A stretch of DNA of 64,000 nucleotides, from the NCBI RefSeq assembly GCF_003752585.1, contig NZ_RKHR01000003.1, positions 434,001-498,000 on the forward strand. The letters run 5' to 3'. Both the position numbers and the translations under genes were made by a program. The notes beneath the pieces were generated by a model that was given only the letters and a program-made list of their open reading frames with translations, made no database searches and was not told where the DNA came from. Below, piece after piece: positions 51,689 to 61,238 of this stretch (position 1 is the first letter of the stretch; each line of letters begins with the position of its first letter). The DNA is from Sinobacterium caligoides (GTDB lineage: Bacteria > Pseudomonadota > Gammaproteobacteria > Pseudomonadales > Sinobacteriaceae).

Positions 51689-54148
51689 ATGATGAGCTCC
51701 CTCTACACGATGAAGAAGCGACCCCCTCTATTAATCATCATAGCGCTCATAGTGCTACTAGCCCTGAGCCTGTCGTGGTGGTCTCGAGACCGTCTAGCAG
51801 CAAGCCTTGCCAATACCCTGCTGCAAAAGCAAGAAATCGTTATCGATCATTTGCGATGGGGTTACAGCTACCCCGCAACGCTTGTGATAAACACCGTGCA
51901 GCTTGAGCACCCCCAGGCCACCATCAACATGGCCAAGCTCAGCTATGACATGACAAGTAACGAGCTGGTCGTTGATAATATCGACATCCAGCACCACCCA
52001 GTCGAAAGCAGTGTTGACAATAAAACAACAAGTGGGAGCTGGTCGCTTCCTCAGTGGCTACCACAGCTCAGTGTTCATCAGCTTGCTATCTCATCGCCCT
52101 GGCTTAAAAAGCCCTTCAAAGCACGCCTATCACAACAGCGGAGCAATGAGCTCATTATCGATGCTGGCTGGCAGGCTAGAATCAGCCTTAAACAACATCA
52201 ACTACACGGCGCAATACGCTGGCAGCTCTCCGACCTCGCACTCATGTTTGAACAGCCAATGCCGCTCAACGCCTTACTGGAAACCACCTTTGATTTCGAT
52301 GGCCAATACTTTCAGAGCCAACATCATATCGAGTTGGCGGACACCGTTGAAGAATGGCCTTGCAGCCCTTTAGTTGAAGCCTCAGGGAACTTTGACTTTA
52401 ACTACAACATCGCCAATAACCAAGGGCTCGCGCTACTTAACAAACTGCCGATCACTGTTACCCCAACCCCTCACTGCGCACTGCTCGATTCGGTTCCTGT
52501 CTCTTTAAGACCAACCAAAGCCACACTAAACATCGACACCCCTATCAGTATCGACGATCAGACAGTCTACCTTACACATGCCTCACTCCAACTGCAGGGC
52601 AGCGAGTGTCATTACCTGCTCGAACTTAAAAAGCTCGTCATGACAGAGATGAGGACTATAGAAAGTCATTATCAGCTGAGCATGAACGGCCCTCATACTA
52701 CTCATCTTCAGTCAGAGGGCGAATTAAGCGCCAGCACCGACAACAGCAACAGCAACAGCAACACTCATTGGCAGATAAACAGCCCCAAAAACCATTTCGA
52801 TACAGCACACCTTCACTTAAATGACATCAAGGCCGACAAGCTAAGCTCAACCTTTCATTTCTCCGCCGACGACAGTAAGGGCCTCAGTATCGGCGGCCAG
52901 TACAGCGCCGCCAGCTTGCAGCAGGGCAAAACACTTAAGCTTAGCGGCATCAGCGGCAACTTCGACCTCTCGGGAAGCCTTGCGGGGGAGCTCAAGGGCC
53001 TCGTTAATAATCGTATTGCCGATCTCACCGATTATTCTCAAGCCGAAACGACATCACTTCAAGCGGTCAACAGCAAGCTTAACCTAAACCTCAAAGCCAA
53101 TGGCAGTGCCCGCTTCGATGGCAAGACGGCAATCCGCAGTGGCAAAATAATGGGCTACAAGCTTGGTTCACTGCGCATAACACACGCAGGCAGCTGGTCC
53201 GACAATCAGCTCGCCAGCAATCACCAGTTCACTACGCCAGCAGGACTTGAGCTAACACTGCAACAACACGAGCAAAAGCTACTAATCCAGCTACCGCGCC
53301 AAGGCATACTCGGCATCGAGCCATTTCTGAGCCAAATCGATAGCCAGTTCGACCTCAGCAGTGGCTGGATGGCCGCAAAAGCCAACGTCGACCTAGCCAG
53401 CATGCAGATAGATTCCTCTCTCAAGCTGGTTAACATCAATGGCCACTATCAAGACTACGAAATTGAAAACTTCAACTTTAGGCCAAAGTTCCAATTAAAA
53501 AATAACAAGTTGGATGTTTCACCATCCCCGTTATCACTCACTCGCCTCTCCGTTGGCGTCGATATCACCCAGCTGCACACAATCATTGGCAGCCGTGACG
53601 GCAATATCGAAGCGCGAAATATTATTGGCCAGGTTTTCGACGGTCACTTTCAAGTCCCACTGCTCACTATCGATAGCCACCCGCAACAGGCGATCATTGA
53701 GGCCTACCAAATTGACGCAAGCAAACTGATCAGTTTAGAACAGCAGTCCGGTATTACTGTCAGCGGCCGCCTACGTGGCCAGCTGCCTCTACATATCAGC
53801 CCCGCTGGTGTAGAGATCAAAGATGGCTACCTCGTCAACCAGGGACAAGGCAGCCTACGGATAGAGAATAATGCCGCTTTTGATGGCGTCAAAGCCCAGC
53901 AACAGGAATTAGGGCACATTTTATCACTATTAGAGCATCTAGATTTTACTGCAATCGATAGTCAGGTTAATCTAAGCACTGAGGGTTGGTTATCGTTGAA
54001 GATGCAAATACAGGGGTACAATGCCCCGCAAGCTCAACAAGTCAACTTTAACTACCACCACGAAGAGAATATCTTCACCCTGATGAAAGCCATGCGCATG
54101 GGCGACATCATCGAAGACCAAGTCATACAAGGCTTTGAGGATAAATAA
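51689..54148 (+). CDS. ydbH: YdbH-family AsmA-like envelope protein
   Basis: 819 residues: an N-terminal membrane anchor (PPLLIIIALIVLLALSLSWW) and a long beta-rich periplasmic part typical of AsmA-like bridges. The C-terminus holds the conserved VSGRLRGQLPLHISPAGVEI and the ending FTLMKAMRMGDIIEDQVIQG of the YdbH/dicarboxylate-domain family. In E. coli YdbH, TamB and YhdP redundantly carry phospholipids to the outer membrane. It is followed immediately by ynbE and ydbL, the same operon order as in E. coli. Confidence 0.92.
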   Translation: MMSSLYTMKKRPPLLIIIALIVLLALSLSWWSRDRLAASLANTLLQKQEIVIDHLRWGYSYPATLVINTVQLEHPQATINMAKLSYDMTSNELVVDNIDIQHHPVESSVDNKTTSGSWSLPQWLPQLSVHQLAISSPWLKKPFKARLSQQRSNELIIDAGWQARISLKQHQLHGAIRWQLSDLALMFEQPMPLNALLETTFDFDGQYFQSQHHIELADTVEEWPCSPLVEASGNFDFNYNIANNQGLALLNKLPITVTPTPHCALLDSVPVSLRPTKATLNIDTPISIDDQTVYLTHASLQLQGSECHYLLELKKLVMTEMRTIESHYQLSMNGPHTTHLQSEGELSASTDNSNSNSNTHWQINSPKNHFDTAHLHLNDIKADKLSSTFHFSADDSKGLSIGGQYSAASLQQGKTLKLSGISGNFDLSGSLAGELKGLVNNRIADLTDYSQAETTSLQAVNSKLNLNLKANGSARFDGKTAIRSGKIMGYKLGSLRITHAGSWSDNQLASNHQFTTPAGLELTLQQHEQKLLIQLPRQGILGIEPFLSQIDSQFDLSSGWMAAKANVDLASMQIDSSLKLVNINGHYQDYEIENFNFRPKFQLKNNKLDVSPSPLSLTRLSVGVDITQLHTIIGSRDGNIEARNIIGQVFDGHFQVPLLTIDSHPQQAIIEAYQIDASKLISLEQQSGITVSGRLRGQLPLHISPAGVEIKDGYLVNQGQGSLRIENNAAFDGVKAQQQELGHILSLLEHLDFTAIDSQVNLSTEGWLSLKMQIQGYNAPQAQQVNFNYHHEENIFTLMKAMRMGDIIEDQVIQGFEDK

Positions 54149-54149
54149 T

Positions 54150-54332
54150 ATGAAGCACACTCTGGGTGTCACCGTCCTGCTGCTACCGCTAATGGCGTGT
54201 ACACCAACGGTCCAGATCGCCGCAAAGGATCCTATTACCATCAACCTGAACGTCAAGGTTGACCATGAAATCCGTGTCAAAGTCGATAAAGAACTTGACG
54301 ATATCTTTAGTGATGACAGCGGCCTCTTCTAA
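54150..54332 (+). CDS. ynbE: YnbE-like outer-membrane lipoprotein
   Basis: 60 residues from the ATG at 54150, 1 base after the ydbH stop. The lipobox is LMAC, with the lipidated Cys at about 17. The body TPTVQIAAKDPITINLNVKV, then DHEIRVKVDKELDDIFSDDS, matches E. coli YnbE closely. YnbE interacts with the C-terminus of YdbH at the outer membrane to form the bridge. Confidence 0.95.
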   Translation: MKHTLGVTVLLLPLMACTPTVQIAAKDPITINLNVKVDHEIRVKVDKELDDIFSDDSGLF

Positions 54333-54356
54333 GCCTCCAACACAGGAGTTTACCTT

Positions 54357-54680
54357 ATGAAAAACATAGCAATACTCAGCTTTCTCCTCACCAGCTGCCT
54401 CTATTTCTCCTCTGCCATGGCACTCGATATAGGCGAAGCCAAGACTCGTGGCCTCGTCGGTGAAAAGCCAGATGGTTATGCTGCGACCATTAAATCTGAC
54501 CCCGAAGCCAAGGCGCTTGTCGATGAGATCAACGCCAAACGCAAGGCCAACTACCAAGCGCTAGCAAAAAAGAACAAGCTCTCACTCTCGCAGGTAGAAA
54601 GTCTAGCCGGCGATAAATCGCTAAAGAAAACCGCCAAGGGCCACTACATCTATCAAAATGGCCGCTGGGTGAAAAAGTAA
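54357..54680 (+). CDS. ydbL: YdbL-family (DUF1318) periplasmic protein
   Basis: 107 residues. Signal peptide MKNIAILSFLLTSCLYFSSAMA, then the DUF1318 core: EAKTRGLVGEKPDGYAATIK, LVDEINAKRKANYQALAKKN and GHYIYQNGRWVKK. E. coli YdbL restrains YdbH-YnbE multimer formation. It is 24 bases after ynbE, third gene of the operon. Confidence 0.95.
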   Translation: MKNIAILSFLLTSCLYFSSAMALDIGEAKTRGLVGEKPDGYAATIKSDPEAKALVDEINAKRKANYQALAKKNKLSLSQVESLAGDKSLKKTAKGHYIYQNGRWVKK

Positions 54681-54700
54681 GACCTCCACCGAGCAACTCC

Positions 54701-54731
54701 GTGGGCGAGACGGCATCATCGTCTCGCCCAC
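54701..54731 (+). terminator. Strong 12-bp hairpin after ydbL
   Basis: GTGGGCGAGACG (54701-54712) and CGTCTCGCCCAC (54720-54731) are a perfect 12-bp stem with a 7-base loop. No T-run follows (ATGATCCACC), so it may protect the transcript end or block ribosome or exonuclease movement rather than act as an intrinsic terminator. Confidence 0.6.
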
Positions 54732-54880
54732 ATGATCCACCTCATCTTTTCTCCTAATTCCTCGACGATGTATGCCTCTGTGCCGCAAGGCATGTTATTA
54801 GTAAGGACTTGCACGAATAGTAATCAATCTCTTGTGCCCTATAATTTGCTTCCATACTAATGAGATAGCAGGGGTTACCA

Positions 54881-55078
54881 ATGACTCGCTCTGTTTCCGA
54901 GCACACTATCCGGGCACTGACCGACGACCTAGAGCTCATAGAAAAGCACATCTATAACGGTCACTTAGAGCTTGCTCTTCGCCAGCTCAACCAGACCCGC
55001 CAAGTCGCCGAACAGAACATTCATCGACTGGCTGTAGACGAGCGATTAACGTCACTATTCAATAAGCACTCTAATTAG
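54881..55078 (+). CDS. Small helical protein of unknown function
   Basis: 65 residues, entirely helical in prediction by composition: LTDDLELIEKHIYNGHLELA, then LRQLNQTRQVAEQNIHRL. No membrane segment. AGGGG lies 6 bases before the ATG. It is 20 bases upstream of the DUF2721 gene, so the two likely form an operon. Confidence 0.6.
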   Translation: MTRSVSEHTIRALTDDLELIEKHIYNGHLELALRQLNQTRQVAEQNIHRLAVDERLTSLFNKHSN

Positions 55079-55098
55079 CCTCCCAAAGGAGTTACGCC

Positions 55099-55575
55099 TT
55101 GCTTGAGATCAGTACCATTGGACAAATCGTTCGACTTGCCGTTGCCCCCGTTTTCCTACTCTCAGGAATAGCCGCCCTCCTTGGCGTGCTTACCTCCCGC
55201 TTCGGTCGTATCACCGACATGGCTAGGGCTGTTGAACGCCAATACAACCTGATCAAAGACCACGAGGATGATGAGGTAATGCGTCACTCCCTGCACAATA
55301 TGTGGAAACGCGCCAGGCTAATCAACCGTGCTGTCGGCCAATGTGTCACTGCTGCCTTACTCATTAGTTTTGTCGTTATATTGTTGTTTCTCGGACACTT
55401 GGTGCCGATGGATCTTTCGACCCCGATCGAAATGTTATTTGTTCTCGCCATGACCCTACTCAGCGTCGGCCTAATGAACTTTTTCCGTGAGATTCACATG
55501 GCAACAGACAGCTTAAAGATGGAACTGACCATCGCTGACGACAACCTTGCTCACATCGATCGATACAGCCAATAG
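55099..55575 (+). CDS. DUF2721 membrane protein
   Basis: 158 residues, three hydrophobic segments (about 8-28; ALLISFVVILLFLGHLV; PIEMLFVLAMTLLSVGLMNF). The conserved LTSRFGRITDMARAVER matches DUF2721. Start codon TTG with AAAGGAG 7 bases upstream, a good RBS. Function unknown. It converges with tamB. Confidence 0.87.
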   Translation: MLEISTIGQIVRLAVAPVFLLSGIAALLGVLTSRFGRITDMARAVERQYNLIKDHEDDEVMRHSLHNMWKRARLINRAVGQCVTAALLISFVVILLFLGHLVPMDLSTPIEMLFVLAMTLLSVGLMNFFREIHMATDSLKMELTIADDNLAHIDRYSQ

Positions 55576-55638
55576 ATAGTAACAAAGACTCTATGAGCGG
55601 AGGCTGCACTAAAGGGCGCTCCGCGATAGCAAGCTAAC

Positions 55639-58600
55639 TCATTCCGTCTCGAACGAATAAATCAAATCAAGCGCACTGGTCACACCGGATATTGCCTCTA
55701 AATACAGCTGTGGCCGTAACTTATAACGCAGCGTCAGCGTATTCACATCCTCAAAGACACTCATGCCATATTGAACAAAGAGATCAGGCCGCAGATAACC
55801 GCTAATCTGCACCTCGGTCCCTGAATCACCACTGCCTGTCGATAGTTGGAAATCACTGATACCCAATTTATCCGCCAAGCCGCCGACTCTCCCTTCACTA
55901 CTCGCCAACGCCATCGCCAATGCAGCACTGCTCAACGCATTGCCCGAGCCCTTCTCGTCTGGACCGTGCCCCGTTAACAAGTACAGCAAGGCAGTATTCT
56001 CATCCATACTCGGCTCGGAGAACACTTTAACCTTCGGTCTTTCTGGTCGCCCCGTGACTCGCAGCCCGACAGTAATGTTCTCTCCGGAAATCTCCCGTAT
56101 CGCCTCCAAGCTAATATCAGGGCTTGAGATAGGACCGTTAAACGCAAAACTCCCTTTACGCACTCGCAAGTCTTGCCCATAGGCCTGGTAGCTGCCCTCC
56201 GCGATACGTATTTCGCCAACGCCTCGTAAGTCGCCACTGCGACCGACACTGGCTTTTAAACCACCATCAAAGCGCAACTCAGCGCCGAAGCCTTTAAAGC
56301 GCACCTTATCGCCTAGGTGTACACCAACATGAATATCGTACTTCCATTTCGATGCCTCTGAACTCTCTTCATCGATATAGACCACATCACTACTCTCGCT
56401 GATCGCACTTTGCGGTAGATCCTTCATCTTAATATAGGCGCGCGGAACGTCCACCTTGCCCCTCAGCTCTAGATAGTGATCGCGAACGACAAGATGGAGC
56501 TCTGGTGACACACTCATATCCACCTCAGGCGGCAGCTGTAAGCGAAGCTCTTCACCCTCGACATTGAACTCAAACTGCCACTGATTATTCGGCCAAGTTA
56601 GCTTGCCATCGTAATGGGTCTTGCCCCCTCTCGTCGCTTCCAAAAAGCTGCCATCAAGGCTGGCTTTATTCGCGTCGAATGCAGCCACCAGCTTTAACTC
56701 CTTAATTGATACCGGCAACTTACGTCCACTGACGCGACCATCCGCCACCGATAGCTGACCTTTTAACAACGGCTTATCTAAACTACCCGAGAGGTCAATG
56801 CCGGCATTGATGTCCGCCTCAAACTCCTCAACCACAGGCGCCAGCCACATCAAGGGGGATAAGTTCAGGTGGGCTATCTCTAACCGCCCTTCTAACGACC
56901 GCTTATCGGCGAGGTCACGGACTTCGGCATTCGCCGTCAAGCGACCGTATTGCTTGCTCTGAAGGTTGAGATTCAAAGTGGCATTATTCTCTTTCACCAA
57001 CAGCTGCCCCCCAAGGCGGTCTGCGACGAAATCAAGCTCGCCATCGGGCCTTTGCCACTTCGCCTCGGCGCCATCCATAACCAACTTAGCATCGATACCA
57101 AGCCCGCTTTTTACGCTCCTCTCAAGCTTGGCCTTAAAGCTGACCTTGCCGGATAAGTTCACCGTCTCATCCACCAAGTCATTGGCTCGAGCTAAATCGA
57201 CACCTTCGACCACGACCTCGACAGGCTTTAATTCACCTCGATTAAAATCAACAGCCGTACTACATACGGATGTCGCCACCTCACCACTACGCTCTAGGCA
57301 TAGTGGCGAAACAGTCACCACATCATGCGTCGAGGTCACACCAATCTTCACCGGAGCACGTAATCGCCATTGCTGCCTCTGCGACGTATAGCCATGGCTC
57401 AAATCCAGCTGCCGACATGCCCCCTGCCAAGCCAACGACTGAGTTAAGCTGCCATTACAAGCCAATCGTAAGTCAAGCAGAACGCTCGGCGGCTTATTCC
57501 CTTCATCACGCACCACATAATGCTGGTCCTGTGTTTTAGCCATCGAGCTCTTAACAGATAGATTATGTTGCGACCAGTTACCCGTTAAAATAACCTCACT
57601 GCCTTGAATAAGCTTCTCACCACTGTGAATGTTCTCAGCACTGATGCGTAGCTTGTTATTTCCCTGCTTCGCCAAACGCTGCAAGTGGCCTTCGAGTTTA
57701 AGCTTATCGACCATCAACTCATCGTAAAGTAAATTACTCACATTAATATCTGTAACGATATTTGGCTCCGCAAACGCCCCCGACAACTGCAGCGTCCCGT
57801 CAGCCTGCCCAGCCAACCCTGGCCACAGCTGATCCAACGCCGCCAGATTCAACTCCAACGCTAAATCTGTCACCGCCTGCTTAGGCTTGAAGTAATTCAC
57901 CTTCCCCTTAAGGCCTGCTTGGTTATCACCCAATTTCACATTGAGTTTCGGCAACGTCAACAAACCATTATCGACCTGCTTCGCCTCAACGGCCAACGCA
58001 AAGGGCAGCTGATTAAACAGGCTGTCTTGCGCATTAGCCGTCAGGTCAAAGCTAAGCTGATCACCTTTAGGCAGAGAGCGATAACGCCCCTTACTTTGCA
58101 GTGTTAAATTAACTAACCCTGTATAAGGCTTACTATAACGATCCGTTACAACATCGTCAGCGTCACCCTCGAGCTGCCAGGAAAAACCTTTGGCAAAGCC
58201 CAACTGCCCCTTGAGTGCGACATTACCCTCTTCCGACTCCAACACAAGCTGCTCGACCTCCAACTGTTGCGTGCCGCCAAGCCAATGTAGGCGTGTCTGC
58301 AGAGAGGCTGGCACCCAATACTCACTCTCAAAATGACTGATTTGCAGCTGCATATCAATCTTCTCAAGACTTCCCGCGGCCTTTAACTTCGCATCACGCA
58401 ACGACATGCTTGGAAGTGCTACTTTCAGATTTTGTTTCACCTCATCCGTCGCCAAGCTAGCTATACTAACCCCGACCTTAAAAGGTAGATGCTCTGCTAA
58501 CGGCTCAATATCTCCGTTAAGATCAAGTTTGTAACGACCTGAAGAGCTCCCCTTCAACGCCAGCTTGCTCAGACTGCCCTTAGCATTCAACACCACCGCT

Positions 58601-59268
58601 GTCGCAAATGGGTTTTTCTCATCCAAGTCGAGCTGCAACGCCAATGGGTAGTCATCGTCCAAATTAATCTTACCCGATAGCGATAAGGGATAACCCCAGC
58701 CCTCTAGATCTAGGTGCTCAATATCAATACCGCTACCGAACCAGCTCGCTGCCAGCGTAATGTTGTTAATAGCAATGTTGGTCTCACCACGACGATAAAC
58801 AAACTCATCCACCGCAAGTGAACGCAGTGTAATCGCTAACGGTGTGACGACAGCAGGTAAACCGCCATCTTGCTCAGACGCGGCTGTTTGCAATGGCTCG
58901 TTGGTCGCCGGTGTCAACGCCACAACAATACGCTCAGCCGCCAGTGACTTAATGTCCAACGCACCACGCAAAGCACCAAAAAGTCCCCAAGTGAGCTCGA
59001 CCTTTTCGAGCAACACATTCACGCCATCGCTCTGCCACTGAATGTGATCAATAAAGGCACTGGTGCCGAGGCGCCCATGTACTCCAGTAATCGTCAGCTC
59101 ATCCAGGCTGCTATCTGCGGCACTAAGGAGCGCAAGACTACCCGTTTCAGTTCGCAGCATCCAAACCACCAGCATCATAAGAACGATAACCAGTAATGCC
59201 AACCCTAAGGTTAATCTCCTCATCAAACGTGCAAACCACAAACTGTGGAAAACCACCTTCGCCATCAT
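55639..59268 (-). CDS. tamB: TamB, AsmA-like inner-membrane anchored translocation/transport protein
   Basis: 1209 residues: an N-terminal anchor (LTLGLALLVIVLMMLVVWML) and a very long beta-taco rich periplasmic region. The C-terminal DUF490/TamB domain contains GDLRGVGEIRIAEGSYQAYG, YLLTGHGPDEKGSGNALS and YEAIS-type end strands. With TamA it spans the envelope and moves phospholipids and/or assists autotransporter assembly. ATG at 59268 overlaps the TamA stop (ATGA). Confidence 0.95.
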   Translation of the reverse strand: MMAKVVFHSLWFARLMRRLTLGLALLVIVLMMLVVWMLRTETGSLALLSAADSSLDELTITGVHGRLGTSAFIDHIQWQSDGVNVLLEKVELTWGLFGALRGALDIKSLAAERIVVALTPATNEPLQTAASEQDGGLPAVVTPLAITLRSLAVDEFVYRRGETNIAINNITLAASWFGSGIDIEHLDLEGWGYPLSLSGKINLDDDYPLALQLDLDEKNPFATAVVLNAKGSLSKLALKGSSSGRYKLDLNGDIEPLAEHLPFKVGVSIASLATDEVKQNLKVALPSMSLRDAKLKAAGSLEKIDMQLQISHFESEYWVPASLQTRLHWLGGTQQLEVEQLVLESEEGNVALKGQLGFAKGFSWQLEGDADDVVTDRYSKPYTGLVNLTLQSKGRYRSLPKGDQLSFDLTANAQDSLFNQLPFALAVEAKQVDNGLLTLPKLNVKLGDNQAGLKGKVNYFKPKQAVTDLALELNLAALDQLWPGLAGQADGTLQLSGAFAEPNIVTDINVSNLLYDELMVDKLKLEGHLQRLAKQGNNKLRISAENIHSGEKLIQGSEVILTGNWSQHNLSVKSSMAKTQDQHYVVRDEGNKPPSVLLDLRLACNGSLTQSLAWQGACRQLDLSHGYTSQRQQWRLRAPVKIGVTSTHDVVTVSPLCLERSGEVATSVCSTAVDFNRGELKPVEVVVEGVDLARANDLVDETVNLSGKVSFKAKLERSVKSGLGIDAKLVMDGAEAKWQRPDGELDFVADRLGGQLLVKENNATLNLNLQSKQYGRLTANAEVRDLADKRSLEGRLEIAHLNLSPLMWLAPVVEEFEADINAGIDLSGSLDKPLLKGQLSVADGRVSGRKLPVSIKELKLVAAFDANKASLDGSFLEATRGGKTHYDGKLTWPNNQWQFEFNVEGEELRLQLPPEVDMSVSPELHLVVRDHYLELRGKVDVPRAYIKMKDLPQSAISESSDVVYIDEESSEASKWKYDIHVGVHLGDKVRFKGFGAELRFDGGLKASVGRSGDLRGVGEIRIAEGSYQAYGQDLRVRKGSFAFNGPISSPDISLEAIREISGENITVGLRVTGRPERPKVKVFSEPSMDENTALLYLLTGHGPDEKGSGNALSSAALAMALASSEGRVGGLADKLGISDFQLSTGSGDSGTEVQISGYLRPDLFVQYGMSVFEDVNTLTLRYKLRPQLYLEAISGVTSALDLIYSFETE

Positions 59269-61058
59269 AGTGGCGGCCCCATGGCGATATGCAGCATCAC
59301 TTGTGTATCAGGGTCATCAAGGGGGTGGGCAAGATCCACCCGAATCTGACCGATGGGCGACAACCACCTCACACCAAAACCCACCCCGGTACTAAACGGT
59401 TCATCGTTATTGGTATAGGCGCGGCCGGTATCGGCAAACGTGGCAATACGCCAGTTTTTCAGCACTCGATAGGATAGCTCAGCACTAAAAGTGTTCAGAT
59501 AACTACCACCAACAATCACTCCCTTACTATCCCGCTCGGAAACGGACTCATAGGCATAGCCTCGAATGCTATTATCACCGCCGGCAAAGAAGCGCCTGGA
59601 GACAGGGACTTTAAGAATGTTATCGGTCTCGATAGCACCGAGCTCGCCCCTCAACAACAGCAACGTCTTGTGATTAATCAAAGGCATCAGCTGACGGTAG
59701 CTCACATACCCCTTCAGGAAAGCCACCTCGGCCCCTAAAGCACGAGAGCTGCCACGAAAATAGCTATCAAAGCGATGGCCACGAGCAGGATCTCTATTCT
59801 CCGGTATTTCACTATGCCCAAGGTTGAAGCCCGGCAACATATAGGCCGCATGATTGACATCTTCATCACCCTGGCGGTAATTTTCTAAATCAAACTCCCA
59901 CGAATAACCGAACACCCAACCACTGTCGTGCTTATCGTAAAACGATATTGCCGAGGTCAACAACTCTGTCTCGCTGTCTTCAACATCCTTGACCTGATAA
60001 CCGGTCGAAAGCTTAATATACTTATTCAACGGATGATGCCACGGGATATTGTAACTGGCCTCCAGCTCTTTCTTTGGCTTCGACCACTCAGAGTTAAAGC
60101 TGACACTGTGCCCCTTATTATTCACCAAACTCTTATCCCAACCGAAGCGCAGCCGGGTGCCATAATCAGTACTATAACCAACACCCACCTCATAACGGCT
60201 CTTGTTCGAGTCCTGTAATAAAACCCCCAGGTTTAAAGTGTGTGTCCCTCTAACAAGATCTCGCTCAATGTTCACTTCCTCGAAGTAATTCGTATCGAGA
60301 AGGTTTCGATTCACTTCCAGCAGTACGTCACGACTCACCAAGTCGCCACGTTTGAAAGGTATCAGTTGTTCCAACAGCTCATCGTCAAGCATGCTGCCAG
60401 CATAATTCACCTCACCAAAACGGTAACGCTGCCCAGACTCAAAAATTAAAACAGGCTGCCCGGTACCCGCTTCCCTATCGACCCGAAACTCACTCTTAGT
60501 GAACTTAGCATCGAAAAAGCCGTAATCATCGGCCAAAGATAACAGGTGCTGTTTATAGGCATCGTATTGCCGATGACTCAGTGGCTTCCCCGCCTTTAAC
60601 TTACTGCGCTTTTGCGCCTTAGTAAAAGCCTGTATTTTCGCCGCATCGCCGTGAATCTCTAAGATAGGGTCAACAAACACCGCTCTTGGGCCGGGCCACA
60701 CCGTCAGCATTAGCTTATGTTTGTGTTTATCGATGCGGTAATTGAATTGACTATGATAATAACCAATCGCACGAGCCGCACTGACGACTGCCTTCTCCAG
60801 CTGTTGTTGCAATAATTGGGGTTGCTCCAGCTGCTCCTCATTAAGCTTGCCAATATGAGCCAGTATATTGTCTCCGAGGGTATCACTCGTCCCCTCTATC
60901 GAGACTTTAACTTTATGTGTCTTTGCCTCACTCACTGGCGAAAAAGTCACCAACAGAGAAAGCAACAGAATAACCGGCCCAGATACCCACAGCTTCGCCA
61001 AGCTACAAGTCATTCGCGAGATGAGCATAGAACATAATTGGCGAGAACCCTTCAGCAA
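59265..61058 (-). CDS. tamA: TamA, Omp85-family outer-membrane barrel
   Basis: Up to 597 residues: signal peptide (VILLLSLLVTFSPVSEA), three POTRA repeats (about 50-285) and an Omp85 barrel with the lid-loop RGY motif in DNSIRGYAYESVSERDSKG and the terminal TQVMLHIAMGPPL strand. The partner tamB follows with a 4-base overlap. The longest frame begins at TTG (61058), with a weak AGG upstream; in-frame ATGs at 61028 and 61013 would still leave a good signal peptide, so the exact start is uncertain. Confidence 0.95.
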   Translation of the reverse strand: MLKGSRQLCSMLISRMTCSLAKLWVSGPVILLLSLLVTFSPVSEAKTHKVKVSIEGTSDTLGDNILAHIGKLNEEQLEQPQLLQQQLEKAVVSAARAIGYYHSQFNYRIDKHKHKLMLTVWPGPRAVFVDPILEIHGDAAKIQAFTKAQKRSKLKAGKPLSHRQYDAYKQHLLSLADDYGFFDAKFTKSEFRVDREAGTGQPVLIFESGQRYRFGEVNYAGSMLDDELLEQLIPFKRGDLVSRDVLLEVNRNLLDTNYFEEVNIERDLVRGTHTLNLGVLLQDSNKSRYEVGVGYSTDYGTRLRFGWDKSLVNNKGHSVSFNSEWSKPKKELEASYNIPWHHPLNKYIKLSTGYQVKDVEDSETELLTSAISFYDKHDSGWVFGYSWEFDLENYRQGDEDVNHAAYMLPGFNLGHSEIPENRDPARGHRFDSYFRGSSRALGAEVAFLKGYVSYRQLMPLINHKTLLLLRGELGAIETDNILKVPVSRRFFAGGDNSIRGYAYESVSERDSKGVIVGGSYLNTFSAELSYRVLKNWRIATFADTGRAYTNNDEPFSTGVGFGVRWLSPIGQIRVDLAHPLDDPDTQVMLHIAMGPPL

Positions 61059-61238
61059 ATAACCTACCCCTAATACATTTATCTAGCTCCATTATATGCC
61101 GGAAGTTGGCTCGCTTAATAGCGCTTCTCTACTATGGTAAGGTATTGATTAATTGCCTCATATCAACGTGGAGAATGTTTCCCTTGTCAAGCAGATAATT
61201 AGCCGCCAAAACCAGCTAAATGGAATCAACGAAAGAGA

